From the NCBI GenBank assembly GCA_945903655.1, contig CAMDOY010000013.1:1-22601 (forward strand): a DNA stretch of 22,601 nucleotides, in the 5' to 3' direction. Under the pieces are notes generated by a model. That model saw only the letters and a program-made list of their open reading frames with translations. It was not told the DNA's origin and made no database searches. Within the stretch, counting starts at the first letter, position 1; each line of letters opens with the position of its first letter. This document shows, one piece after another, positions 1 through 7,321 of this stretch. The position numbers were made by a program, and so were the translations under genes. Source of the stretch: Rhizobium sp. Q54. GTDB lineage: Bacteria; Pseudomonadota; Alphaproteobacteria; Rhizobiales; Beijerinckiaceae.

Positions 1-521
1 ATGTAATCCTTGAATGGGGGCGTCTCTTCGCTGAAGGAGCCGAAAACCAGGCCGCGAGAGGTATCGACGCGCAGCCGCACCAGATTGTGCTCCTCAGCGT
101 CGAACTCCGGCCCAACGCCGCCCTTGCCGCCCACGCCCTTGCGGAAGGCGACTCCCGTGAGCTTGCCGTCGAGATTGTAGACCCAATTATGATAGACGCA
201 GGTCAGTTCCTGCACATTGCCGCGGGGCTTGTAGCAGATGAGCGAGCCCTTGTGGGCGCAGCGGTTCATCAGCGCATTGACGCCACCGTCCTTGGTGCGA
301 ACCACGATGATCGGGGCGTCGCCCACAAAGGTGGTCTTGTAGTCGCCGGGATTGGGGATCTCGACATCCAGGCACAGAAAATTCCATGTGGGCCCCTGGA
401 ACAGGTTCTTCTGCTCCATGGCGTAGATATGGGGGTCTGTGTAGACGCGATAGGGCGCCCGGGACGTATCATCGCCAGGCCAGATGAACGGTGCGTCGTC
501 CTGAATTGAAAGCGCAGACAC
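1..521 (-). CDS. Rieske aromatic ring-hydroxylating oxygenase, alpha subunit (N-terminal part, cut by window edge)
   Basis: The first 173 residues are visible; the rest lies beyond base 1. They contain the Rieske [2Fe-2S] motif: Cys88-x-His90 (NRCAHKG) and Cys108-x2-His111 (CVYHNW). The following GVAFRKGVGGKGG stretch and a GLVFGSFS segment are typical of alpha subunits in the salicylate/anthranilate/terephthalate group. Such proteins accept electrons at the Rieske centre and activate O2 at a mononuclear iron; the iron ligands lie in the missing C-terminal half. I chose the GTG at 521 because AGGAGAGG sits seven bases upstream and no in-frame ATG precedes the domain (the next ATG, residue 35, would delete conserved sequence). 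A terminator (649-678) separates it from the upstream binding-protein gene, so it probably starts a new transcript. The substrate is unknown; a small subunit and reductase would be expected outside the window. Confidence 0.9.
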   Translation of the reverse strand, partial: MSALSIQDDAPFIWPGDDTSRAPYRVYTDPHIYAMEQKNLFQGPTWNFLCLDVEIPNPGDYKTTFVGDAPIIVVRTKDGGVNALMNRCAHKGSLICYKPRGNVQELTCVYHNWVYNLDGKLTGVAFRKGVGGKGGVGPEFDAEEHNLVRLRVDTSRGLVFGSFSEETPPFKDY

Positions 522-540
522 AATACCTCTCCTGTATTGT
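520..540. promoter_or_regulatory. 7-bp inverted repeat enclosing the Rieske gene's ribosome binding site
   Basis: ACAATAC (520-526) and GTATTGT (534-540) are perfect inverted repeats separated by seven bases. On the minus strand the loop carries most of the Shine-Dalgarno sequence AGGAGAG, and the start-side arm contains the GTG initiation codon. It could be an operator dyad or an RNA hairpin that affects translation start. Which of these applies, if any, is inference. Confidence 0.45.
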
Positions 541-562
541 GAGATTTCAGATGTGTTGCGGG

Positions 563-591
563 ATCAAAGCAGGCAGGCGCCCCTTTGGCAA
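563..591 (-). promoter_or_regulatory. Candidate sigma70-type promoter for the Rieske oxygenase gene
   Basis: Read on the minus strand, TTGCCA (586-591) and TTTGAT (563-568) are separated by 17 bases. They match the -35 and -10 consensus at five and four of six positions. Transcription would begin near 556 and leave a leader of about 35 bases that includes the inverted repeat at 520-540. The location between a terminator and a gene start supports it; no experiment does. Confidence 0.35.
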
Positions 592-648
592 GAAGCAATT
601 GCCTGCGCAGCCTCGCGCTTGACGCCGGGCATCGGCATGGAGAAACGA

Positions 649-678
649 AAACGCGCAAAGCCCGGGCCCTGCGCGTTT
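649..678 (-). terminator. Probable rho-independent terminator after the leaderless binding-protein gene
   Basis: AAACGCGCA and TGCGCGTTT form a perfect 9-bp stem around a 12-base GC-rich loop. On the minus strand the stem is followed by a broken T-run (TTTTCGTTT). It lies 26 bases past the stop codon at 704. The interrupted T-tract makes it weaker than a textbook terminator. Confidence 0.6.
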
Positions 679-703
679 GCCTTTAGGGAGCTGGAAAAGG
701 AGC

Positions 704-1639
704 CTATTCGGCCGCCGGGCGATGCGCTTCCTCCTGGATGAGCACATTGACAAGATCAAGCGGCGATTCGTTCTCCTCCAGCATGCCCCAGCTCTTGACC
801 CATTCCGTGGTGCGCTCCAGCTCGTCTTGGGGGATGGGGGCGGGATCGCAAACGACAATGCGTCCCGCGCGCAGATCGCTCAGCGAGAGCTGGCCGATCT
901 CCGGGTCCTTCGCTTTGTGATAGTCGATGAAGTACTGAAGGTACTTGGTCTTGTCGGCGTTGATGAGCTTCACGGCTTCCTTCACGGCTCGGTTGAAGCG
1001 CGCATAGGTGTCCGCGTCCACCTTGTCTGAGGCGACTTCCGTACCATGATAGAAGGCCGAGCAGATGACGCGGCAGCCGTTCTTCTCGGCGAGCGAGATA
1101 TAGGGCTCGGTCAGCGTCGCCGCCTCGATGTCGCCGCGCATCATGGCGTTGTAGCGATTGCGGGAGCCGCTGGGCGCAGGGACGACCTTCACAAGATCGC
1201 GCGGCAGGAAGCCGCCCAGCAGATGCAGCGCCAGATAATGGGTGCCAGCATAGAAGGGCACGCCGACGGAGCGGTTGGCCAGTTGCTGGGCGGTATAAAC
1301 CGGCGAATCCGGACGCACGACGATGGCGGCATAGGTCACGATGGCGCGGCGACCGAGCTGGCGGGAGCCGACGCCCGTATCTTCCACGCGGCAATAGTTG
1401 CCCCATTCGCAGGCGTTATACATGTCCGCCTTGCCCTGCTCGAGCAGTTTGCCGTGGCTGCCGAAGGGATTGACGCCCAGCGGATTGCTTTCGTCCTTGG
1501 CGACAGTCTTGACGCCCGCTTCATCGCGATCCGCCCAGGTCACCTGAATGCCTTCTTTTTCAAACAGGCCCTCATTGTAGGCGACGAGTTCAGGCAGACC
1601 CTGGAAGGGCGACGTTGATTCAAGCACCAGATTTTTCAT
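704..1639 (-). CDS. NMT1/SsuA-like substrate-binding-fold protein without signal peptide
   Basis: This 311-residue protein resembles the NMT1/THI5/SsuA-TauA group (type 2 periplasmic-binding fold). It opens with a beta-strand then a GLFEKEGIQVTW segment, as in 'Y.k.GlF...Gi.V' family members, and has a second-lobe stretch NAMMRGDIEAATLTEP that resembles the ligand-site loop. ATG 1639 has AGGGAG eight bases upstream; the ATG at 1660 lies before that ribosome site and adds no hydrophobic leader. Neither start gives a signal peptide, so the protein is predicted to be cytoplasmic. Residues ACEWGNYC hold two cysteines near the presumed ligand cleft. It follows a TctC gene 80 bases upstream, and a terminator follows it. 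It may be an enzyme or a cytosolic binding protein rather than an ABC transporter component; no permease or ATPase is nearby. The family call is fairly safe, the role is not. Confidence 0.75.
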   Translation of the reverse strand: MKNLVLESTSPFQGLPELVAYNEGLFEKEGIQVTWADRDEAGVKTVAKDESNPLGVNPFGSHGKLLEQGKADMYNACEWGNYCRVEDTGVGSRQLGRRAIVTYAAIVVRPDSPVYTAQQLANRSVGVPFYAGTHYLALHLLGGFLPRDLVKVVPAPSGSRNRYNAMMRGDIEAATLTEPYISLAEKNGCRVICSAFYHGTEVASDKVDADTYARFNRAVKEAVKLINADKTKYLQYFIDYHKAKDPEIGQLSLSDLRAGRIVVCDPAPIPQDELERTTEWVKSWGMLEENESPLDLVNVLIQEEAHRPAAE

Positions 1640-1719
1640 GCGATTACTCCCTCTTGTCATTCCATTGGTGGACAGGTTCTCTCTAAACTCAAGTCTGATT
1701 TAACAGCTAGCGACGCCCT

Positions 1720-2748
1720 TCACCGAGCGGCGATGATTGTCTTTGTCTCCTCAACCAACTCCTTGGGCGTCTCGAAGAGGGTCTTCAACAACGCCTCGAC
1801 CTCTTCGGCTGAACTTGGATTGACCTCTTCATTCACCGCCTTGCGGTCAGCGATGAAGCCGGGGTCCTTCATGGTTTTCTGAAAAGCCTGACGCAGAGCG
1901 CGCGTGCGCTCGACGGGGATCCCCGGCGGCGCGAAAATCGGGCGGCCCATCATCTGGGAGTTGATCACCAGGCCCAGGATCTGACGTTGTCTGTCGGTGG
2001 TCGCATATTCCATGATCGAAGGCGTCTCAGGCAGTTTTGGCGAGCGCGCCACCGTCAACGCCGCCAGAAAACTGACCCGATTGTCCTTGAGCCATTGGGG
2101 CTTGGCCATCTGCAGGCTCGAGTAAGACCACCCGCAGCGTCCATCCACTTCGCCCCGCTCCACCGCCAGCATGGCTTCGGCGCCGGCAGGGTAGCCATTG
2201 ACCAGCCGCGCCTTCAATCCGAAGAGCTGGTTCAGCACCTTTGTAAACATGTCTTCATCGGAACCGGGTCCGAGACCCGCCAAGGTGAAGGGAGTTTTCT
2301 GCGCATCCGCAAGAGTGCGTACATTGGGATTGTTGAGAATGCCGCAAACTGCCAGTTCGGCCGCGCCATTGCCGATCCATGTTAATTTCAGGGGGTCGAA
2401 AGCCGAGCTTGACGTTCCCGCCAGCAATTCCATCACCGGGGCCCGGGCGAGGGCAATGATGCTGCCGTCCTTGGCCGCAACATTGCTCATATAATTTGTC
2501 GCTGTCAGCGATCCAGCGCCAGGCATGTTCTGCACGATGACATTGGGAGCGCCTGGCAGGTGATTGCGAAGGAATTTCGTGAAGCTGCGCGCATAGAGGT
2601 CAAACCCGCCGCCCGCTGAATAACCCACAACGAGGGTGACCGTTTTCGTCTTGAGAAAGTCTTCGGTCGCGTCAGCCAAGGCTGGCGTCGCCAAACCCGC
2701 AATGAACCCAATTGCACAGGCCAGTGAAAGCATTCTTCTTGCAATCAT
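1720..2748 (-). CDS. TctC/Bug-type tripartite transporter solute-binding protein
   Basis: This 342-residue exported protein belongs to the TctC (Bug) family, which captures carboxylates in the periplasm for TctAB-type permeases. The N-terminus has a signal peptide: basic MIARRM, a hydrophobic core and cleavage probably after ALADA or nearby. The family signatures VGYSAGGGFDLYAR, QNMPGAGSL and AVERGEVDG are present. The ATG at 2748 was chosen because AAGGAGAAG lies just upstream and the signal peptide starts there. An upstream in-frame ATG at 2850 would add 34 residues ahead of the leader. It is the first gene of a minus-strand unit with the NMT1-like gene. Its upstream region is shared with the divergent selO. 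The ligand is unknown; an aromatic acid would fit the neighbours. Confidence 0.93.
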   Translation of the reverse strand: MIARRMLSLACAIGFIAGLATPALADATEDFLKTKTVTLVVGYSAGGGFDLYARSFTKFLRNHLPGAPNVIVQNMPGAGSLTATNYMSNVAAKDGSIIALARAPVMELLAGTSSSAFDPLKLTWIGNGAAELAVCGILNNPNVRTLADAQKTPFTLAGLGPGSDEDMFTKVLNQLFGLKARLVNGYPAGAEAMLAVERGEVDGRCGWSYSSLQMAKPQWLKDNRVSFLAALTVARSPKLPETPSIMEYATTDRQRQILGLVINSQMMGRPIFAPPGIPVERTRALRQAFQKTMKDPGFIADRKAVNEEVNPSSAEEVEALLKTLFETPKELVEETKTIIAAR

Positions 2749-3067
2749 CAACTTCTCCTTTTCGAGGGCGCCTTCACCCAGGTCGGAGGTCAAATGAATG
2801 TTGCTATCAAATTTAAGTGTGTCAGAGTTGTGAGTGACGCTCAAGCGCAAATGTTGAACATCTGACTATCTTCCCTTGGCGTTGAACGGGTAAACCAGCC
2901 GGGTTCAAGTTGGTTGAAATATTCAAGGACAGTCGAGCATCTTTCTGCGATTATCGCTTTTCCCGTAATGCAAATCGTTCATAATCCGCTGTAGCTATGG
3001 AGCGTCGCGTCCCCCAATATTGACGATCAGGGGATTGGGCCTGTTTTTTAGAAGGGTATCGTGACGA
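2749..3067. promoter_or_regulatory. Divergent intergenic region between tctC-like gene and selO
   Basis: This 319-base gap holds the start regions of two divergent genes and is visibly more AT-rich than its surroundings. It contains five TTGAA/TTCAA elements between 2851 and 2926, including the palindromes ATGTTGAACAT (2851-2861) and TTGAA-ATA-TTCAA (2914-2926). GCGAT-T-ATCGC (2947-2957) is another small palindrome. For selO, TTGACG (3020-3025) is a possible -35 element, but the -10 region is only a T-run at 3044-3049. I found no convincing -35/-10 pair for the tctC-like gene. No small gene is apparent. Confidence 0.4.
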
Positions 3068-4540
3068 ATGATTTTTCCCTCTTTCGACAATAGCTACGCT
3101 AGGCTCCCATCCATATTTCATGCGCGCGTTCCTCCCACGCCGGTGGCTGCGCCCCGCTTGGTGAAACTGAATTTTGGTCTCGCCCGGGAATTGGGTCTTG
3201 AACCCGATGACTTGTTGTCTGCCGAGGGACTTGAGATTCTTGCGGGTAATATGGTCCCGGATTTGGCTGAACCTATCGCCAGCGCCTATGCTGGGCATCA
3301 GTTTGGTTATTTCAATCCCGAGCTTGGCGATGGACGCGCGATCCTGCTGGGGGAGGTGTTGACGCCTGCGGGTGAGCGTCGGGATATCCAATTGAAGGGC
3401 TCCGGCATGACGCCTTTCTCCCGGCGCGGCGATGGACGCGCGGCGCTTGGGCCGGTGCTGCGCGAATATATCGTCAGCGAGGCCATGTTCGCGCTGGGCG
3501 TTCCCACAACGCGGTCGCTGGCGGCGGTGACCACGGGCGAGTGGGTCTATCGGGAGGGCGCTTTGCCTGGTGGCGTGCTGACGCGGGTGGCGGCTAGCCA
3601 TATCCGCATCGGCACTTTCCAGTATTTCGCGGCGCGTGGCGAGATTGAAGCACTGCGCCTGCTCACCGACCATGTCATCGCCCGCCATTACCCCGAGCTT
3701 GCGGAGGCGCCCCATCGCCCCGCCGCTTTGCTGGCGGCTGTTGTGGAGCGTCAGGCCAAGCTCATCGCCCAATGGATTCTCGTGGGCTTTATCCACGGTG
3801 TCATGAACACCGACAATATGACCATCTCCGGCGAGACCATTGATTATGGCCCTTGCGCCTTCATGGAGGCCTATGACGCCCGGACGGTGTTTTCCTCCAT
3901 CGATACCCAGGGCCGCTACGCCTATGCCAACCAGGCCAGCATCGCCCAATGGAATCTAACGCGTCTGGGGGAATGTCTGACCGTATTGATGGGCGATGGC
4001 GAGGAGACCGCCGGACTGATCAAGGACGCGCTGTCCACCTTCCGCGACCATTTCCAGAGCGCCTACCTCGGCGGTTTGCGCCGCAAGTTGGGTCTTCAGG
4101 ACGACCGCGCCGAGGATGGCGCGCTGGTGCTGGATCTCTTCCAGCGCATGACCGCCAACAAGGCGGACTTCACGCTCACCTTCCGCAAACTCTGCGACGC
4201 CGCGCAAAGCGAAGCGGCGGACGCCGAGGTCGCGTCCCTGTTCGCCGACCCCACAAGCTTTGCAGGCTTTGCGGAGAAGTGGCGCGCGCGCATGGCCTCC
4301 GAGGGCATGGTGGGGGAGGAGCGGGCGCAGGCCATGCGGCGCGTCAATCCCGCCTTCATTCCGCGCAATCACCGCATCGCCGCCGTCATTGAGGCCGCCG
4401 AGACGCGTGACGATTTCGAGCCCTTCCATAGGCTCTGCGCCATTCTGGAGCGTCCCTTCGAGGACCAACCGGAGGCCGCAGACTTCATGCTGCCAGCCAC
4501 GCCAGAGGAGCGCGTGACGCGAACCTTCTGCGGCACCTGA
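3068..4540 (+). CDS. selO: Protein adenylyltransferase SelO (YdiU family)
   Basis: This is a 490-residue SelO pseudokinase, an enzyme that transfers AMP from ATP to Ser, Thr or Tyr of target proteins and is linked to redox stress. Family hallmarks are all present: YAGHQFG (74-80), GDGRAILLGE, the nucleotide-binding Lys110 in QLKGSGMTPFSRRGDGRA, and the catalytic and metal residues NTDN (Asp249, Asn250) and DYGP (Asp259). The C-terminus ends Cys-Gly-Thr; the cysteine at 488 is third from last, where eukaryotic SelO carries selenocysteine. The length is normal. The ATG has only a distant AGAAGGG ribosome site, about eleven bases upstream. It is the only plus-strand gene here, converging on the Fe-S gene with 16 bases between stops. 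Its role is unrelated to the catabolic genes around it. Confidence 0.96.
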   Translation: MIFPSFDNSYARLPSIFHARVPPTPVAAPRLVKLNFGLARELGLEPDDLLSAEGLEILAGNMVPDLAEPIASAYAGHQFGYFNPELGDGRAILLGEVLTPAGERRDIQLKGSGMTPFSRRGDGRAALGPVLREYIVSEAMFALGVPTTRSLAAVTTGEWVYREGALPGGVLTRVAASHIRIGTFQYFAARGEIEALRLLTDHVIARHYPELAEAPHRPAALLAAVVERQAKLIAQWILVGFIHGVMNTDNMTISGETIDYGPCAFMEAYDARTVFSSIDTQGRYAYANQASIAQWNLTRLGECLTVLMGDGEETAGLIKDALSTFRDHFQSAYLGGLRRKLGLQDDRAEDGALVLDLFQRMTANKADFTLTFRKLCDAAQSEAADAEVASLFADPTSFAGFAEKWRARMASEGMVGEERAQAMRRVNPAFIPRNHRIAAVIEAAETRDDFEPFHRLCAILERPFEDQPEAADFMLPATPEERVTRTFCGT

Positions 4541-4556
4541 GCCGCGGCGCTCCCGC

Positions 4557-5030
4557 CTATCCCGCGCGGCGCGACAGAGCCTTCACCGCGTCGATGATCT
4601 CCGGATAGGCGGAGCAGCGGCACAGATTGCCCACGAGATAGTGGCGGATCTCCTCCTCGGTGGGATGGGGATTCTCCTCCAGCAGTTTCTTCGTCATCAT
4701 GATGAAGCCCGAGGTGCAAAAGCCGCACTGGAAGGCGCCCGCGTCGATGAAGGCCTGCTGCACCGGATCAAGCGTCTCGCCCTGCGCGAGGCCTTCGATG
4801 GTGCGGATCTCGGCGCCATCGGCGAACCACGCCAGACTGAGGCATGCGGAAATCGCCTTGTCGTTCAAATAGACGGTGCAGCAGCCGCACAGTCCCTGGC
4901 TGCAGCTTTCGCGGGCGCCCTTCAGGTCGAACTGGTTCTGCAGCAGGTCGATGAGCGTATCCTGTGAGGAGACCATGGCCTTGGACGGGACGCCATTCAG
5001 CGTGAAGCGAATGAGACGATGGGTGCTCAT
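4557..5030 (-). CDS. [2Fe-2S] small subunit of molybdenum hydroxylase 1 (CoxS/HcrC-like)
   Basis: This 157-residue electron-transfer subunit belongs to the xanthine dehydrogenase family. The N-terminal plant-type ferredoxin cluster is bound by Cys43, Cys48, Cys51 and Cys63 (CSQGLCGCC). The C-terminal helical domain binds the second cluster through Cys102, Cys105, Cys137 and Cys139 (QCGFC, CRC). It passes electrons between the molybdenum site and the FAD subunit. The ATG at 5030 follows the stop of the Mo subunit by one base, so translation is probably coupled. An open frame extends upstream, but that part is inside the Mo subunit gene and does not resemble the family. It is the last gene of this operon. 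Confidence 0.95.
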   Translation of the reverse strand: MSTHRLIRFTLNGVPSKAMVSSQDTLIDLLQNQFDLKGARESCSQGLCGCCTVYLNDKAISACLSLAWFADGAEIRTIEGLAQGETLDPVQQAFIDAGAFQCGFCTSGFIMMTKKLLEENPHPTEEEIRHYLVGNLCRCSAYPEIIDAVKALSRRAG

Positions 5031-5031
5031 G

Positions 5032-7317
5032 TCAGGCTCCCGCCTTGGCTGATTTGACGGACTGGATCGCCCGATAGACTGTCTCCGGCGTGATCGGCAG
5101 ATCCAGCAGATGGACGCCAATGGCGTCGGCGATGGCGTTGCCGATGGCGGGCGACAGGGCGATGGTTGTGCTCTCGCCCGCGCCCTTGGCGCCGAAGGGG
5201 CCTTGCGGATCGCGCGACTGGGTCGCCTCGTTGATGAAATCGCGGGGCATGTCCAGCAGGCTCGGGATCTTGTAATCCGCCAGCGAGCCATTGGTCAGTT
5301 GGCCGTTCTGGAAGATCATGTTTTCGGTGGTGGTGAAGCCATATTGCATGATGCCCGCGCCCGACAATTGCACCTTCGCAAGCTTGGGATTGATGGGCAC
5401 GCCGATATCGGCGACATTGATGAGCTTGGTCACGGTGAACTGGCCGGTTTCCATGTCCACTTCAACTTCCGCCCCACTGGCGCCCACGCCCCAGAAGGGC
5501 GTCGCCATGCGCGATTGGCCGGTCTCGGAATCGGGCTTCTCGTAATCGGGAATGAAGCTGCCCGTGCCGATGATATTGCCCGCCTGCATGCCATATTTCT
5601 TGCGCAGCAGTTCCGCCACGGGGAGGTTTGAGCCTGGCGGCAGGCCAAGGTCGCGAGCCAATTCCTCGATCTTGTTGCGCGCGTCTTCGGCTGCAAGGCG
5701 CACTGCGGTGCCCATATGGAAGGTGGAGCGCGAACCCAGCGTACCCATGTCATAGGGGGTCACGTCGGTGTCGGGGTGGATCACCTTGATAGCGGCGGCG
5801 TCCATGTTCAGCACTTCGCCCGCGATCTGCGCCATGACCGTATCGGAGCCCTGGCCCATATCGACCGTGCCGATGTAGAGCGCGCAGCTCCCATCGCCGT
5901 AGAGATTGACAATAGCGACAGACGTGGTTGGCGCCGTGATGCCCTTGAAGCCGATGGCGAGGCCACGGCCGCGCCGCACGGCGCCATTCCCATGATCAAA
6001 AGGCTTGCTCCAGTTCAGGTGGCCCATCACCTGATCCATGGAAAGTTCTATGTCCGCATCGCGCAGCAGCGTGCCGGAGGCCTGAGGGCGGCCATTGCGC
6101 AGGATGTTGCGACGGCGGAAGTCGGCGGGATCGAGCCCCAGTTCTCGCGCCATCATGTCCATGTGGCACTCATAGGCCCAGGCCGTCTGCGGCGCGCCAA
6201 AGCCGCGCAGCGCGCCCGCAGGCGGGCGGTTCGTATAAACGGCGTAGGAGTCGATCCAGACGTTGTCGATGTCGTAGGGCCCGGCGGAGGTGAACCCCGC
6301 CTTCTGCGTCACGCGCGGGCCGATGTCCGCATAGGCGCCGCCGTTCCACCAGATCCGGCATTGACGCGCGGTGATCTTGCCGTCCTTGGTGACAGCGCTC
6401 TTGATCTTGAACGTGCAGGGGTGGCGCGTCACCATGAAGAACTGCTCTTCCATGGTCAGCGATATCTTCACCGGCTTGCCCACCAGCAGGGAGAGCGAGG
6501 TGACCAGCGCCTCCAGCTTGATGTAGAGCTTACCGCCAAAGCCGCCGCCCAGATGCGGCACCTTCACGCGCACCTTGTTCTCGGGCAGCCCGAGGAAGCG
6601 CGCCATTTCAATGCGCACGAACGAGGGGCCCTGGGATGCCGTGTGTATCGTCGCCTGCCCATCCACCACATCGGCGACGGTGACGAAGGGCTCCATGGGG
6701 ATATGCATGACCTGCTGGGTGCGGAATTCATGTTCGAAGACATGATCCGCCATCGCAAAGGCCGCATCCACATCGCCGCGCCGCAGCTTGTAATCCAGCG
6801 CGATATTGGTGCCGCGCCTGCCCTTGAGATGTTGCAGATCCGGGAAGGTGGCGGCTGGCTTCAGCTCATCGTGGACCAGCGTCGAGGACTCCGCAGCCTC
6901 CATTTCGTCGAAGACGGCGGGCAGTTCCTCATATTCCACCTCGATCAGGCCGAGCGCTTCTTCGGCGATCTTGCGGTCATAAGCCAGCACCACCGCCACC
7001 GGCTCACCTGCGAAGCGGACCTTGCCGTCGGCCAGCACGGGCTGGTCATGGAAGGCCGGGCCGTAATAGGGGTGGGGGAGAACGGTCTTGATGTCATCGA
7101 TGGTCACGACGCGGTAGACCCCTTCCAGCGCCGCCGCCGCCGAAACGTCGATCTTCCGGATCAGCGCATGGGGCATGGTGCTGCGGAAGATCTTGCCATG
7201 GAGCATGCCCGGCAGGCGCAGATGGTGCACATATTCCGTGCGCCCCGTGACCTTGGCGCGGGCCTCAAGGCGTGGAATGGAACGGCCGATTTGGGGCGAG
7301 GGATTGAGGTCTGACAT
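5032..7317 (-). CDS. Molybdopterin-binding large subunit of molybdenum hydroxylase 1
   Basis: This 761-residue catalytic subunit belongs to the xanthine dehydrogenase/4-hydroxybenzoyl-CoA reductase family. Motifs in order are GGGFGGK (257-263), the RGFGAPQ loop (371-377), a DMGQGSDT segment near 490, and GAKGAGE ending in the conserved active-site Glu715. The loop preceding RGFG reads PPAGAL, as in hydroxybenzoyl-CoA reductase, nicotinate and xanthine dehydrogenases. The form I CO dehydrogenase signature AYRCSFR is absent, so it is not a CO dehydrogenase. It would hydroxylate a (hetero)aromatic carbon using water, or reductively dehydroxylate an aryl-CoA. The ATG at 7317 is four bases after the FAD gene's stop; an earlier start would overlap that gene and add no homology. 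The exact substrate is unknown. Confidence 0.94.
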   Translation of the reverse strand: MSDLNPSPQIGRSIPRLEARAKVTGRTEYVHHLRLPGMLHGKIFRSTMPHALIRKIDVSAAAALEGVYRVVTIDDIKTVLPHPYYGPAFHDQPVLADGKVRFAGEPVAVVLAYDRKIAEEALGLIEVEYEELPAVFDEMEAAESSTLVHDELKPAATFPDLQHLKGRRGTNIALDYKLRRGDVDAAFAMADHVFEHEFRTQQVMHIPMEPFVTVADVVDGQATIHTASQGPSFVRIEMARFLGLPENKVRVKVPHLGGGFGGKLYIKLEALVTSLSLLVGKPVKISLTMEEQFFMVTRHPCTFKIKSAVTKDGKITARQCRIWWNGGAYADIGPRVTQKAGFTSAGPYDIDNVWIDSYAVYTNRPPAGALRGFGAPQTAWAYECHMDMMARELGLDPADFRRRNILRNGRPQASGTLLRDADIELSMDQVMGHLNWSKPFDHGNGAVRRGRGLAIGFKGITAPTTSVAIVNLYGDGSCALYIGTVDMGQGSDTVMAQIAGEVLNMDAAAIKVIHPDTDVTPYDMGTLGSRSTFHMGTAVRLAAEDARNKIEELARDLGLPPGSNLPVAELLRKKYGMQAGNIIGTGSFIPDYEKPDSETGQSRMATPFWGVGASGAEVEVDMETGQFTVTKLINVADIGVPINPKLAKVQLSGAGIMQYGFTTTENMIFQNGQLTNGSLADYKIPSLLDMPRDFINEATQSRDPQGPFGAKGAGESTTIALSPAIGNAIADAIGVHLLDLPITPETVYRAIQSVKSAKAGA

Positions 7318-7321
7318 GGCT

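Noticed and set aside
571..606. Hairpin GCAGGC...GCCTGC as an attenuator before the Rieske gene
   Set aside because: The arms are short, the loop exceeds 20 bases and there is no T-run; chance pairing is likely in GC-rich DNA.
704..1639. THI5-type pyrimidine (HMP-P) synthase
   Set aside because: The fold family matches, but the cysteine-rich CCCFC motif of THI5 is absent and there is no thiamine gene nearby.
2951..3949. A 332-codon open frame on the minus strand
   Set aside because: It is antisense to selO, whose protein is unmistakable, and has no family features. Other long frames at 9552-10727 (+), 12138-13145 (+) and 14558-15688 (+) were rejected for the same reason.
4541..4570. Terminator between the convergent selO and Fe-S genes
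   Set aside because: GCCGCG and CGCGGC can pair, but the stem is only 6 bp with an 18-base loop and no T-run on either strand.
5716..7314. A 532-codon open frame on the plus strand
   Set aside because: It is antisense to the Mo subunit of hydroxylase 1, is rich in His, Arg and Gly as expected for the complement of a GC-rich gene, and shows no recognisable domain.
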